Positions 55,571 to 64,000 of a stretch of 64,000 bases of DNA are shown one piece after another. The notes beneath the pieces are model-generated. The model was not told where the DNA came from. It did not search any database and saw nothing but the letters and a program-made list of their open reading frames with translations. The stretch covers positions 76,982 to 140,981 of the forward strand of contig CAWHNS010000009.1 in assembly GCA_963830715.1 (NCBI GenBank), in the 5' to 3' direction. This DNA is from CAVVMA01 sp963830715 (GTDB taxonomy: Bacteria > Desulfobacterota > Binatia > Binatales > Binataceae). The translations under genes were made by a program, and so were the position numbers. Every line of letters starts with the position of its first letter. Positions within the stretch are counted from its first letter, which is position 1.

Positions 55571-56686
55571 TTGAAGACAGGTCTTTCGATGCTAGCGGTC
55601 GCACTGATCGGCGCTGTACTCGCGGCTCCGGCCTATTCGCAAACCGTCAGTTCCTCGGCCGCCTCGGCACAGGGTGAAACCCCGGAGCTTCGTGTCGCGG
55701 CCATCATTGCTCCACCGAGCGTTATGGAAAGGAACGGCACGCTGACCGGATTCAGCGTCGATCTTTGGAACGCGATTGCCGCTCGGCTGAAGGTAAGGAC
55801 GAACTATCAGATCGCGCCCGACGTGAGCCACTTGGAAGAAGCGTTGCGATCCAAAAACTCCGACCTCACCGTCGGCCTCTTTATAACTTCGGCGCGCGAC
55901 GAGGTTTTCGATTTTTCGATTCCAACATTGCAAGCAGGCTTACAAATTATGGTGCGAGACACCGGCCAGACGGCCCGCACCGCAAACCCCTTGTCGGACC
56001 TGCTCCGCCTGCTGTTTTCGCGAACAACCGCATTGTGGCTCGGTGTGGCCCTGCTAATCGTCCTGATCCCGGCTCACCTGATCTGGCTGCTGGACCGACG
56101 GCAGGAGGACGGCATCGCTTCGAACCGGAGCTACCTCCCGGGCATCTTTGAGGTAATTTATTGGGGGCTATCGTCGCTGACATCACAGGCGCAGACGATG
56201 CCGCGCCAATGGTTGGCGCGCACGCTCTCAGTCTGTTGGATGTTCGTCGGTGTCGTTTTTGTTGCGCTCTATACCGCCCAGCTAACCGCGACCCTAACCG
56301 TCGAGCAGATTCGCGGCAGCATCGAAGGGCCGGACGATTTGCCCGGCAAGCAGGTCGCCACGGTCGCAGGCACCACCGCGGTCAATTATCTTCAGGAGCG
56401 GAAAGCAGAGGTGCAAGAGTTCCCGACGACCGATCAAATGTTTAAAGCTCTGCTGGACAAGAAAGTGGATGCCGTGGTGACGGCCGCCCCGGTGCTCCTT
56501 TACTATGCGGCGCACGAGGGAAAGGGACGGGTGAAGACGGTCGGTCCCGAATTTAACACTGCGCCAGTTGCCATTATGGTGCAGCTGGACAGCCCACTGC
56601 GCAGAAAGATTAATATTGCGTTGGTCGCGCTTCGTGAGAACGGCACCTATCAACAGATCTACGACAAATGGTTCGGCAGCCCTTAG
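55571..56686 (+). CDS. Ionotropic glutamate receptor-like ion channel (SBP-channel fusion)
   Basis: 371 residues: signal peptide (1-24), first lobe of a periplasmic binding domain (PELRVAAIIAPPSVMERNGT; ALRSKNSDLTVGLFITSARD), TM1 (about 152-176), a pore helix (EVIYWGLSSLTSQAQTMPR, about 195-213), TM2 (about 220-245) and the second lobe to the end. TM2 ends ALYTAQLTATLTVEQI, like the SYTANLAAF motif of animal iGluRs. The pore lacks the TVGYG filter of GluR0-type K+ channels. TTG start with AAGGAGG seven bases upstream. Overlaps the next gene by 19 bases. Confidence 0.85.
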   Translation: MKTGLSMLAVALIGAVLAAPAYSQTVSSSAASAQGETPELRVAAIIAPPSVMERNGTLTGFSVDLWNAIAARLKVRTNYQIAPDVSHLEEALRSKNSDLTVGLFITSARDEVFDFSIPTLQAGLQIMVRDTGQTARTANPLSDLLRLLFSRTTALWLGVALLIVLIPAHLIWLLDRRQEDGIASNRSYLPGIFEVIYWGLSSLTSQAQTMPRQWLARTLSVCWMFVGVVFVALYTAQLTATLTVEQIRGSIEGPDDLPGKQVATVAGTTAVNYLQERKAEVQEFPTTDQMFKALLDKKVDAVVTAAPVLLYYAAHEGKGRVKTVGPEFNTAPVAIMVQLDSPLRRKINIALVALRENGTYQQIYDKWFGSP

Positions 56687-57549
56687 CGCGAGCCAAATTG
56701 CACTTGATACGTTTGCAATTTGTGCCCTCCGCCGCGGTCTTAGGTTTGCTGCTGGCCGCCCTTCTGGCGGTGTCGGCACACGCGCAACAGGCATCGACGC
56801 CTGCGCAATCTCCGACCGGCGTCATGAGCGATCAGGAGCTCGCAATAAGTTCCCACAATCCATTTGAGGATTTTGTCAAGATTCCGATTCAGTCCACGAG
56901 CGGATTTCAACTGGGTCCGCATCATAAGGTCGGCGATAGTGTGAACATCGAGCCAGTAGTGCCGTTCTCGCTGAATGCACAGTGGGACATGATCGCACTA
57001 CCGAGCCTGAGCTTCACTTACGCGCCCACTCCGCATGAACAATCCGGGTTGGAAGACTTGCAGACTTCCTTTTTTCTGACACCGGCCAAGGCGACCACCT
57101 GGATCTGGGGCGTGGGACCAATCTTTCAGTTTCCTACCGCCAGTAGTGCGGAACTGGGGACTGGCCGATGGTCGGCGGGACCAACGGCGGCGCTCGTCTA
57201 TTCCGAGGGTCCGTGGTTCAACGGCATCCTCGCCTACCAACTAATGTCGTTTGCCGGAAATCGCGAGCGCGGCAGCGTAAATCAGACCTACATCGAGCCA
57301 GATGTCAGCTACAATTTTGAAAGCGGCTGGTACGTCCAGTGGGAACCGTCCATCGCGTACGACTGGACCGCCGATAAGGCCAACGCTTGGGTTATTCCGA
57401 TGGGAGTGGACATAGGTAAAGCCCTCACGCTGGGCTCCCAGGCTTTGAGTCTGCAGGTCGGCGCGTACGACCTTCTGAAGCGTCCCGACGGCGCCCCACA
57501 ATGGATAATCCGCGTGAGCGTAACCTTCCTCTTCCCGCACGGGCATTAA
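56668..57549 (+). CDS. Outer-membrane beta-barrel-like protein
   Basis: 293 residues: signal segment ending SAHAQQ, then alternating aromatic strands of a beta-barrel, with WIWGVGPIFQFPTASSAELG and TGRWSAGPTAALVYSEGPWF as the family-like core and a C-terminal strand IIRVSVTFLFPHGH. It resembles neutral-zinc/phenol-degradation MetA-like outer-membrane proteins. Translationally overlaps the channel gene. A paralogue is at 58237. Confidence 0.7.
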   Translation: MVRQPLARAKLHLIRLQFVPSAAVLGLLLAALLAVSAHAQQASTPAQSPTGVMSDQELAISSHNPFEDFVKIPIQSTSGFQLGPHHKVGDSVNIEPVVPFSLNAQWDMIALPSLSFTYAPTPHEQSGLEDLQTSFFLTPAKATTWIWGVGPIFQFPTASSAELGTGRWSAGPTAALVYSEGPWFNGILAYQLMSFAGNRERGSVNQTYIEPDVSYNFESGWYVQWEPSIAYDWTADKANAWVIPMGVDIGKALTLGSQALSLQVGAYDLLKRPDGAPQWIIRVSVTFLFPHGH

Positions 57550-57645
57550 GAGAAGCACGGAAATCGGAACCACGCCAACTCATGCGCTTAGTTCGTACCT
57601 CGGTCCGCTTCGGGAATAGAGTCGCACACACAGTCTCCCAACTGA

Positions 57646-58170
57646 CTAGAAGCCAAAAAAGAGTCGGCGCACACGCGCACCTCCGATTTCTTCTATCATT
57701 TCCTTACCAGCCAGATAGACGAACAGTACCGCGAACACCCAAAGTTGAATTCCCCAGAACCAGTACCAATCCTGTTGAAGTACAAATTGTCGAATTGCGA
57801 CACCGAGATCCTTGTACTTAAAAATGAATGGTGTGAGAAAATCGCAATAGCGGAACAGTAAAATCCCCAGTGAATAGATCGATGTCTTCCAAAGAATCGG
57901 GTAAATCAGCGGTTTGCCGGGAAACACATTCAAAAATGGAAGCAAATCCACAAGAGGTAGCACCTTACCTACGATTGCCGCGCCTATGAGCAGGCGTAGT
58001 TCTGTAAAGACGGGAATTTGTTGTTTGTGAAAGAGCAGCATGTGAGTGAAATTGATAAAGTTGCCCGTCACGAAGAAGAATACGACCGCGGGCAACACAC
58101 TAAGAAATTCGGCCTTCAGCCTCTCGTATACCGAGGCCCGCTCCCCTATATTCATGCTGTGCTCTGACAT
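57646..58170 (-). CDS. Four-TM membrane protein, unknown
   Basis: 174 residues. Hydrophobic segments at about 25-45, 60-80, 92-112 and 138-158 (FLSVLPAVVFFFVTGNFINF; WFWGIQLWVFAVLFVYLAGK). Conserved-looking polar ends (KEMIEEIGGARVRRLFFG). It follows the barrel gene at 58237 on the same strand. No function inferred. Confidence 0.7.
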   Translation of the reverse strand: MSEHSMNIGERASVYERLKAEFLSVLPAVVFFFVTGNFINFTHMLLFHKQQIPVFTELRLLIGAAIVGKVLPLVDLLPFLNVFPGKPLIYPILWKTSIYSLGILLFRYCDFLTPFIFKYKDLGVAIRQFVLQQDWYWFWGIQLWVFAVLFVYLAGKEMIEEIGGARVRRLFFGF

Positions 58171-58236
58171 CTTATGCCCTCATCTGAGAACGTCTCGCCT
58201 GAGAGGCACAACCACCTGATTGATGTGTCAATGAAT

Positions 58237-59145
58237 TCAGCCACCCCAGAAAGATTGCAGCTGAGGGAATGCAACTGTGAGACCGAAGTTTATGGTGGTC
58301 TGAAGTGCTACCGGAGCAAATTGCCGATACACCATCCATTGCCCCGTAACAAAGAAACTCATTGGGGGTAGCCCCGGATGCACCAACGTGCGGCCGAGGC
58401 CAAGGCTCAGCGGCAACATCGTGGGCGAATGACGATGCCAACCCATCGTCCAGTTGGCTTCCGCGGATCGCAAGTACCACTTGTCCCACAGATGAAGCGC
58501 CAGGACGGCTTGGAACTCAAGCGTATTTTGCGGCGGACGATGCGCTGAACTGTACGCGAAGCTGATGGGATTTTGGGCAATGAATCCTACTAACAGTCCC
58601 GGAATGCCGACATATATCGCGCCGAGTGCCGGGCCTGCCTGCCACGCTCCCTCGCCGGCGCTTCTTGAGGTCGCGGTCGGAAAGACAAAGGTCGGCCCGA
58701 CACCAACCAGCAAGCCGGTTCTCTTTCTGTCGGGCCACGGCAGCACCGCAATATCCAAAAGCGGCAGGTCGCCGAACTCCGTGCGGGTTCCGCCTCGCGA
58801 GCTCGGTACCGTCACCAATGCAAACGTCGGTCGAATTAACTGCGTAAAGGGAAGCAAGGACTCAGGAGGTATGCGCGGGATCAATGGCCGAATGGTGACC
58901 TGGTTGGTCTGATCATTTCTGAAGCACGCTTGCGGTGTGCAGGGCCCATAATTGGCCGGCGTGTAGCTGTCCCTGACGATCAGCTGGGGCAGAGTCGAAA
59001 GTGGGTCAGTGAAGTCCCGCTCCAGCTTTTCCTGCTCAAGCTCCTCCGATGTCGGCGTTACCTGGGTCTGAGAGAAGACCGTGCTTGGGCTGGTCGTCAA
59101 TAAGACCATCAGCACCACGCCGAGGGCTCCAAGAGTCATCGACAC
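58237..59145 (-). CDS. Outer-membrane beta-barrel-like protein, paralogue of the 56668 gene
   Basis: 302 residues: signal segment, then a barrel with GLLVGVGPTFVFPTATSRSA and EGAWQAGPALGAIYVGIPGL, matching the 56668 protein at GVGPxFxFPTA and the following AGP. C-terminal strand TTINFGLTVAFPQLQSF. It lies between the DUF2252 gene upstream and the 4-TM gene downstream. Confidence 0.7.
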   Translation of the reverse strand: MSMTLGALGVVLMVLLTTSPSTVFSQTQVTPTSEELEQEKLERDFTDPLSTLPQLIVRDSYTPANYGPCTPQACFRNDQTNQVTIRPLIPRIPPESLLPFTQLIRPTFALVTVPSSRGGTRTEFGDLPLLDIAVLPWPDRKRTGLLVGVGPTFVFPTATSRSAGEGAWQAGPALGAIYVGIPGLLVGFIAQNPISFAYSSAHRPPQNTLEFQAVLALHLWDKWYLRSAEANWTMGWHRHSPTMLPLSLGLGRTLVHPGLPPMSFFVTGQWMVYRQFAPVALQTTINFGLTVAFPQLQSFWGG

Positions 59146-59171
59146 TTTCGATCACGCTAACGGGTTTGATC

Positions 59172-60758
59172 TCATCGCAGCGCGGTTTCCAGACGGCTCG
59201 GGCTTATGTCGGTCCTCAGGCGGCCGCTGCGGACCGCCCTGACGAAGGCCCTATAGTCGCGCTCTACCTCATCGGCATAGGCGACGGCGTAGTCTCCAAT
59301 CGCCTCGTCAAACTCGTCGCTGCTGCCCAGGTATCCGGCGATCATTGCCGCATCGCCTGCTTTGTCGTGGGCCCGGGCCAGCGCCAGGCCGCAGACCGTG
59401 GCATACGCGCGCATTATCTTCGGCGGCTGAGTTTCGACATCGGCGGAGACCTTCATGTCGCGGAGTTGGCGGACGTAAGCGTCGCGACCACGAGGTCCCC
59501 TGCACCAGCCCAGGAAGATGTCGCTTGCCGCCTGCATCAGGCGCTGTCCGACCACCACGCGCTGGCCGTTGTGTGGTACGCGCGCATGCCCGGTATAGCG
59601 TTCCAACACCGAGGGGCCTGCCTCTTTGATCTGGAGGAACAAGGGATCGTCTGGTGCCGCAAGTAGAAGCGCTACGAGGCAGCGCGTCCCGACGCTCCCT
59701 ACGCCGACGACCTTGACCGCCCAGTCGACTAACTTGAACCGGTCGAACAGCATGCGGCGCTCCTCCGCGAGGGTTTCGCGATACTGCTTGAAGGCGACCG
59801 CGACTTCGCGTTCGTTCACTAGATTGGTGTGGAAGATCAGGGGCGGCTGGTCGACGATGCGCGGCAGGCCTCTGGACGGAGTAGTGAGCTTGTGAAAAAC
59901 CTGTTCGCTGGTTTGCTTGCGAGCTTCGGCGATCTTCTTCTTAACGCGCTCGCCGAAGTCGGCACTGCCGCCGACCAAGGCCTGCAGATCGGCGGCGGTA
60001 ATCCTCGAGTACCATGCTTCCAGGACACCGGTGCTCTCGCGCTTTCTCATCGACTGGCGATACGAGGCGGCCGTCTCGACCGCCATTTCTCTCGCCTGAT
60101 CGCCTGTGAATCCGCGCCATCGAGCTGCGATCACGAAGCTCGCGGCGAGCCTCTTCAGGTCCCATTCAAACGGTGCAGGCAGGGTCTCGTCGAAATCGTT
60201 GATATCGAAGACGATATTTCGTTCAGGCGTGGCGAAGCCGCCGAAATTCATCAAATGACAGTCACCGCAGGAATGAACGATTATCCCGCTGCTCGGCGTC
60301 CCCTTAAGATCATGCGCCTGGATCAGCGCCGTGCCGCGAAAATACGCAAAGGCTGATTGGACCATCCGCCCATGCCGAATCGGGACGAGATTCTGCAGCC
60401 GGTCTTTGTTCGAAGCTTCGATCAGCTTGACGATGTCACGCTCGCCCTGCCCAAGCACGACCTCGCCATGTGATTTACGCAGGCACTTTTCCCGCAGTGC
60501 CTTGCCCGCTTCGTGACGCTGTACCTTGGTGAGGATGCCAAGCGGGGCTTTTACTTTTGTCCGTCCTGCCTTCGACCGGCTTTTTCTTCGACTCGCTGGA
60601 CCACCCCTGCTAGAGCCGCTAGCCTTCGGAACGGGCGTCAGCCTGCGGCCCTTTTGAACCTCGGCCGTTCGCTTGTCTTCCTTGTCAGGCAGAGCGGTCG
60701 CTGTGGCCGCTGGAGCTCCATTCTCTGAACCACGCAAAGCCGCTGTTGAATTCATCAT
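59172..60758 (-). CDS. DUF2252 protein
   Basis: 528 residues. A basic N-terminal 70 residues precedes the DUF2252 core: RHGRMVQSAFAYFRGTALIQ, the kinase-like HSCGDCHLMNFGGFATPERN with DINDFDETLPAPFEWDLKRL, then VVGVGSVGTRCLVALLLAAP and the C-terminal MRAYATVCGLALARAHDKAG. The fold is distantly related to aminoglycoside phosphotransferases; biochemical role unknown. A damaged second copy lies directly upstream. Confidence 0.85.
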   Translation of the reverse strand: MMNSTAALRGSENGAPAATATALPDKEDKRTAEVQKGRRLTPVPKASGSSRGGPASRRKSRSKAGRTKVKAPLGILTKVQRHEAGKALREKCLRKSHGEVVLGQGERDIVKLIEASNKDRLQNLVPIRHGRMVQSAFAYFRGTALIQAHDLKGTPSSGIIVHSCGDCHLMNFGGFATPERNIVFDINDFDETLPAPFEWDLKRLAASFVIAARWRGFTGDQAREMAVETAASYRQSMRKRESTGVLEAWYSRITAADLQALVGGSADFGERVKKKIAEARKQTSEQVFHKLTTPSRGLPRIVDQPPLIFHTNLVNEREVAVAFKQYRETLAEERRMLFDRFKLVDWAVKVVGVGSVGTRCLVALLLAAPDDPLFLQIKEAGPSVLERYTGHARVPHNGQRVVVGQRLMQAASDIFLGWCRGPRGRDAYVRQLRDMKVSADVETQPPKIMRAYATVCGLALARAHDKAGDAAMIAGYLGSSDEFDEAIGDYAVAYADEVERDYRAFVRAVRSGRLRTDISPSRLETALR

Positions 60759-60778
60759 TTTCCTTATCTCGCGTTTGC

Positions 60779-61126
60779 CGACTCACAATACAAGGGGCGT
60801 GCCATTCCCAAGCATGCGGTTCGAAGGTGAACGGCGACTGCAGCATCCGGCCGTAGCAGATCGGAACAAGACGCGGCACTTGCCCCGATCCGATATAAGC
60901 AGTACCTCAATCTGGTCGGGGTGGTCGTTGGGCGTTTTCATCCTCCATGCGCCTCGCGGGGGCACGTCGTCGCGCAATGCCTTGCCCTCAGCGCGACGCT
61001 CTGACGCCGTGCGATATTGTCCTTGGCGGGAGAACGAAACGATATCTCTCTGGACTGCTCTTCTGGGCTCGGCTTTTGGCTAGTACGTCCTACGAGACGC
61101 ACATCGATTTTCTGCCCTGAATCCAT
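60779..61126 (-). pseudogene. Second DUF2252 gene, N-terminal remnant
   Basis: Starts MDSGQKIDVRLVGRTSQKPS at 61126. After frame breaks it reads LRDDVPPRGAWRMKTPNDHP and DQIEVLLISDRGK, then VPICYGRMLQSPFTFEPHAW before homology ends at about 60790. All of this matches only the first third of DUF2252. It is a decayed tandem copy of the gene at 59172. Confidence 0.65.
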
Positions 61127-61800
61127 GTACTCCTCCTAAGGAACCGCGAGGCGCTGAACGTGTGCCATAGGAGGCCGCTTTTGGGAAGGGCGTTCCCGTT
61201 TTTTTGATACCGTTGGAGACAGTCGGCTGCTTCAAAACGACACATTCTGATCACAACGGCAGGTTGCTGGCCTCCCGCCCATGCTCGCACCCGCTGATCG
61301 ATCTTGCCGCCGAATGAGTGAAGAAAATGCTGACCGTCACCCAGCCAAATCCTGGGGCGGTTTCACAGTTTGGCAACGGTTCGCGAAGCGACAAGTTCAT
61401 GGGCGTATTCGCGCATGACCCCTCGCGCGGTCGGCGTCAGCTGGAGAAAATGCTCTGCTCGAGATTATTCGAGGGACGACGATACCGCCTCTATTTTGTT
61501 TTTGGAGTGGACGGGATAGCGGGCGGGGCCAATTCTCAACGAATGGCTCTCGGCCCTTGCGCTAATCGCGGTGATTTTTCGTCGGAGTCGGCATAGCGCG
61601 CCGAATCCGATCCCGTTCACGATCACCGATTGTGATGCGGCCTTGCCGTCGTCGGCGACCGCGACCTTCCCGGTGCACGCCCGCCCGCTTCGCGGCCGTC
61701 AGGGTGTAGCGGCAGGGCTTTGAGGACACAGCGCCGCCGATTTCATTTTCCAGCGATGCCGCGGGCCTGAGTCCCAAGTGGCCTGAAACTAAAGAGCAGT
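61127..61800. other. Gene-poor stretch
   Basis: No recognisable gene. A frame at 61318-61596 (+) starts MKKMLTVTQPNPG but has no family features. A short hairpin GGGAA / TTCCC followed by GTTTTTTTG (61183-61205) could terminate rightward transcription. Confidence 0.4.
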
Positions 61801-62009
61801 TCAGCCTTTGGAGCGGAAAAATAGAGTTTCAAGAATAACGATCAGGGTTAGGCTCAGAACCAATAGTGGCAGCGAGTGAAGGAAAAAATGGCGACGTTTC
61901 CCCAATGCCACGCATAAAACATTCGCCAATAACCAAGAGCAATTACAACCAGCAACCACAAACCAATAGTGATCGAGAGCGAGGTTCGTAGAGTTACCCT
62001 TTTATCCAT
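61801..62009 (-). CDS. Small two-TM protein (frameshifted)
   Basis: ATG 62009: MDKRVTLRTSLSITIGLWLL with a first helix, then YWRMFYAWHWGNVAIF. The T6 run near 61890 breaks the frame; one added T gives HSLPLLVLSLTLIVILETLF and FRSKG with a stop at 61801, about 69 residues with two helices. Unknown function. Confidence 0.5.
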
Positions 62010-62138
62010 GACCCACCACGATTCTTAAGATCGCACCTGAGGTTCTATTTGATCAAGGAGAGCACCTGAGAATTGGGCCCCCGCTTGTTCTCATTCTACT
62101 CCGGCGACCACATGGGCTCCGCTTTGCCGTCGCCCCTG

Positions 62139-62314
62139 TGGCTCCTCAAAACCTTATCCGCACGAGATCACTCTGGCCGCGACGTGTCCTGCGCAAATGA
62201 TATTGGCCTGAAGCGGAGAAAACGCGAACATGATCCGCGTCGTTCGCCGACACCGCGAGCCATCCCGGCCACCCTTGGAGACTCGGTTCATGCGGACCGA
62301 GTTTTGAGGAGCCA
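62139..62314. mobile_element. 176-bp MITE, copy 2
   Basis: Same length and ends as 42673-42848 (TGGCTCCTCAAAAC ... GTTTTGAGGAGCCA), with scattered substitutions. It lies four bases from the left end of the IS at 62319. Confidence 0.85.
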
Positions 62315-62318
62315 CAGC

Positions 62319-63508
62319 CTGTCTGTGGCGAATTGCTAAATCTGGCAGAGAACACTTCAGTAGCGCAATCTTGTGAATCGTTCACCTATTGTTAAGGTTC
62401 GCATTGATGCCGGACCTATTCACCTTGATCGCCCATTTGCTGATGACCCTGGCGAAGCTAGCCAGACCGGGGCGGAGTGGCAGCAGAATCACTGGCGGTC
62501 AAACACCAGTTGCTGATCATGAAGCGTGCGCGGCGCCGCACTCCGAATCTGACCTCCTGGGATAGGCTGGTGCTCGGAGTTCGCGCACTTTTGGTATCAC
62601 CCAAGCGGCTCAGCAAGATGGCTGTGATATTGAAGCCTTCCACTTTTCTGAGCTTTCACCGCGCCCTGGTGATGCGCAAGTATAGCCTGCTCTATAGCCC
62701 GAGAAAGCGACGGCGCCCCGGACCCGAAGGTCCGTCGAGAGAACTCATTGGCGCGGTTGTCGAAATGAAGCGGCGAAACCCCCGCTTCGGTTGCCGCAAG
62801 ATTGCCGAGCAAATATCGAGAGCATTCTCTATCGAGATCAATAAAGATGTCGTCCGACGCATCCTCATCCGGCACTACAGACGGGTACCAGGCGGTGAGG
62901 GTCCCTCGTGGCTCACCGTCATCGCGCACGCTAAGGACAGCTTGTGGAGCGTCGACCTCTTTCGGTTCGAATCGATTCTGCTCAAAAGCTACTGGATTAT
63001 GGTCGTGATGGACGTCTTCACCCGCCGCATCATCGGCTTTGGCGTCGCGGCGGCGAATCTCGACGGTCCCGCCATCTGCCGGATGTTCAATCGCGCGATC
63101 GCGAAGCAGACCCCGTCACGGTACCTCTCCTCGGATCACGATCCCTTGTTTCGCTTTCATCGGTGGCTGGCGAATCTTCGCGTACTCGAAGTTGATGAGA
63201 TTAAAGCTATTCCCTGTACGCCGTGTTCCCATCCTTTCGTTGAGCGACTGATTGGTACGGTGCGACGCGGGTACCTCGATCGGACTTTGGTTTGGAACCA
63301 AAGCTATCTGGAGAGGAAGCTCGAGACTTACAAAGCTTATTACAACCAACACCGGTGCCACAGCGGGCTGGCCGGAGCTACGCCGGCCCAACGGAGTGGC
63401 GTACCTCCACCGCCAAATGCAAAACTTGAGTCATATTCCTGGCGGCAACATTGCAACGGCTTATTTCACACCCCAGTTGCTGCCTGAATTGGAATTCGAC
63501 ACAGACAG
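62319..63508 (+). mobile_element. Insertion sequence, about 1.19 kb, with integrase-core transposase
   Basis: Terminal inverted repeats CTGTCTGTGGCGAATT (62319-62334) and AATTCGACACAGACAG (63493-63508), one mismatch in 16. It encodes one transposase on the plus strand. The right end interrupts a cytochrome c gene. No clear target duplication, and the left flank is a MITE, so one side may have been deleted. Confidence 0.8.
62477..63487 (+). CDS. Integrase-core (rve, DDE) transposase
   Basis: 336 residues, GTG start. N-terminal part ESLAVKHQLLIMKRARRRTP with a helix-turn-helix-like segment (RFGCRKIAEQISRAFSIEIN). Catalytic domain: Asp in LWSVDLFRFESILLKSYWIM, Asp in YLSSDHDPLFRFHRW, Glu in HPFVERLIGTVRRGYLDR, then YKAYYNQHRCHSGLAGATPA. 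The frame is intact, so the element may be active or recently so. Confidence 0.88.
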   Translation: MAAESLAVKHQLLIMKRARRRTPNLTSWDRLVLGVRALLVSPKRLSKMAVILKPSTFLSFHRALVMRKYSLLYSPRKRRRPGPEGPSRELIGAVVEMKRRNPRFGCRKIAEQISRAFSIEINKDVVRRILIRHYRRVPGGEGPSWLTVIAHAKDSLWSVDLFRFESILLKSYWIMVVMDVFTRRIIGFGVAAANLDGPAICRMFNRAIAKQTPSRYLSSDHDPLFRFHRWLANLRVLEVDEIKAIPCTPCSHPFVERLIGTVRRGYLDRTLVWNQSYLERKLETYKAYYNQHRCHSGLAGATPAQRSGVPPPPNAKLESYSWRQHCNGLFHTPVAA

Positions 63509-63731
63509 GTCTGTATTTGAGGAAAATATCTACGGGACCATAGCCTCGACCGTCGGGTCCATGGCATGCGGCGCAGCTGTTAAGGTACTCATCTCTGCCC
63601 GAGATCGCAGCGGTGCCAGAGATCGCAGCGGTTCCGCCCGCGTTATTCTGGGCAAATCCGGTACCGCCCGTCATTATAGTCATTGCGAAAGTCAGGCTAG
63701 CAATCAAGCCCACTTCTTTAAGCTGGCGCAT
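63509..63731 (-). pseudogene. Cytochrome c, N-terminal part, cut by IS
   Basis: Signal peptide (MRQLKEVGLIASLTFAMTIM to about residue 28), then YLNSCAACHGPDGRGYGPVD with the CxxCH heme site and IFLKYRP, after which the IS right end begins. A six-residue duplication (GTAAIS twice, encoded by an 18-bp tandem repeat at 63596-63636) precedes the heme motif. The methionine-ligand half is absent from the window. Confidence 0.78.
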
Positions 63732-64000
63732 ATGCCTCTCTCGGTTGGCGTGAAGGTTTATCGGAGTTTGGAACAGCGTAGCTCAGACGCGGCCAGAAAA
63801 ATAATGCGGGCGTCCGGTGGCGCTGAAAGGAAGTGCGAGTAGTTGGCGGCATGTGCCACCCATCGATCGTCTAAGGTGCGGATGGTTGTCCGCAGGGACA
63901 TATCCGGCAGGTGTTAACTTATCACACTCGCCGAGCTTCGTCACGCGGATGACGTTTTGACGAACCACACCATATAGCTCCGCTCAAAATTGGCTAGCAC

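Noticed and set aside
63783..63968. 61-codon minus-strand frame near the window end
   Set aside because: No family features; the region 63732-64000 shows no gene I can support.
1..64000. CRISPR arrays, rRNA genes and complete tRNA genes
   Set aside because: No regularly spaced short repeats, rRNA signatures or complete tRNA cloverleaf were seen; only the tRNA 3'-end remnant at 40359-40387.

Overview
The window is a GC-rich (roughly 60% or more) chromosomal piece of a Gram-negative bacterium. It carries KDO/LPS biosynthesis and transport genes (kdsA, kdsB, lptC, lptA), a sigma-54 gene in the block rapZ-ptsN-hpf-rpoN-lptA-lptC-kdsA-pyrG-kdsB, Lpp-like lipoproteins, outer-membrane proteins and a bifunctional penicillin-binding protein. 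The gene order resembles delta-proteobacterial-grade soil lineages (Binatota, Desulfobacterota and similar). That assignment is inference from synteny and style, not from a marker search.

Layout. 1-40.4 kb is a mostly housekeeping core. It holds a PBP1b fragment, HtrA/DegP, a DUF1844 protein and HtpX. A heptosyltransferase-like GT9 is divergent from cysK-larE, followed by an AlkD-like protein, ispD, carD, rimI and a ferredoxin-membrane fusion. Then come an alanine-zipper lipoprotein, a groEL without groES, a second Ala-rich lipoprotein, a Zn alcohol dehydrogenase, a Nudix hydrolase and cysC-sat. Two toxin-antitoxin pairs (Phd/VapC-type and HigBA-type) and eutBC without a microcompartment locus follow. 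Next are the rpoN/LPS operon, GDP-mannose genes (manC, manB/pgm), a Sel1-repeat protein and a CPBP protease.

40.36 kb marks a change. A tRNA 3'-end-like scar lies in the end of the CPBP gene, and from there to the window end the sequence is accessory: gene fragments, an IS, IS relics, a duplicated 176-bp MITE, an inverted and split ubiD and a decapitated acr3. Two better-preserved modules stand out. One (42.9-48.8 kb) is a PAS/sigma-54 activator, a sigma-54 promoter-like site, a flavin reductase, a styrene-monooxygenase-type flavoprotein and a cytochrome P450, apparently a regulated oxygenation locus. The other (55.6-60.8 kb) is an ionotropic-glutamate-receptor-like channel overlapping an outer-membrane protein gene, convergent with a DUF2252 gene, a paralogous outer-membrane protein and a 4-TM protein.

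Quality. At least 25 genes show single-base frame breaks, often in homopolymers, with conserved sequence continuing in another frame. In several cases one added or removed base restores everything at once; one A in an A8 run repairs both HigB and HigA. I therefore treat most of these as assembly indels and give the reconstructed gene spans. Breaks next to IS or MITE sequence and fragments with missing domains look like real decay.
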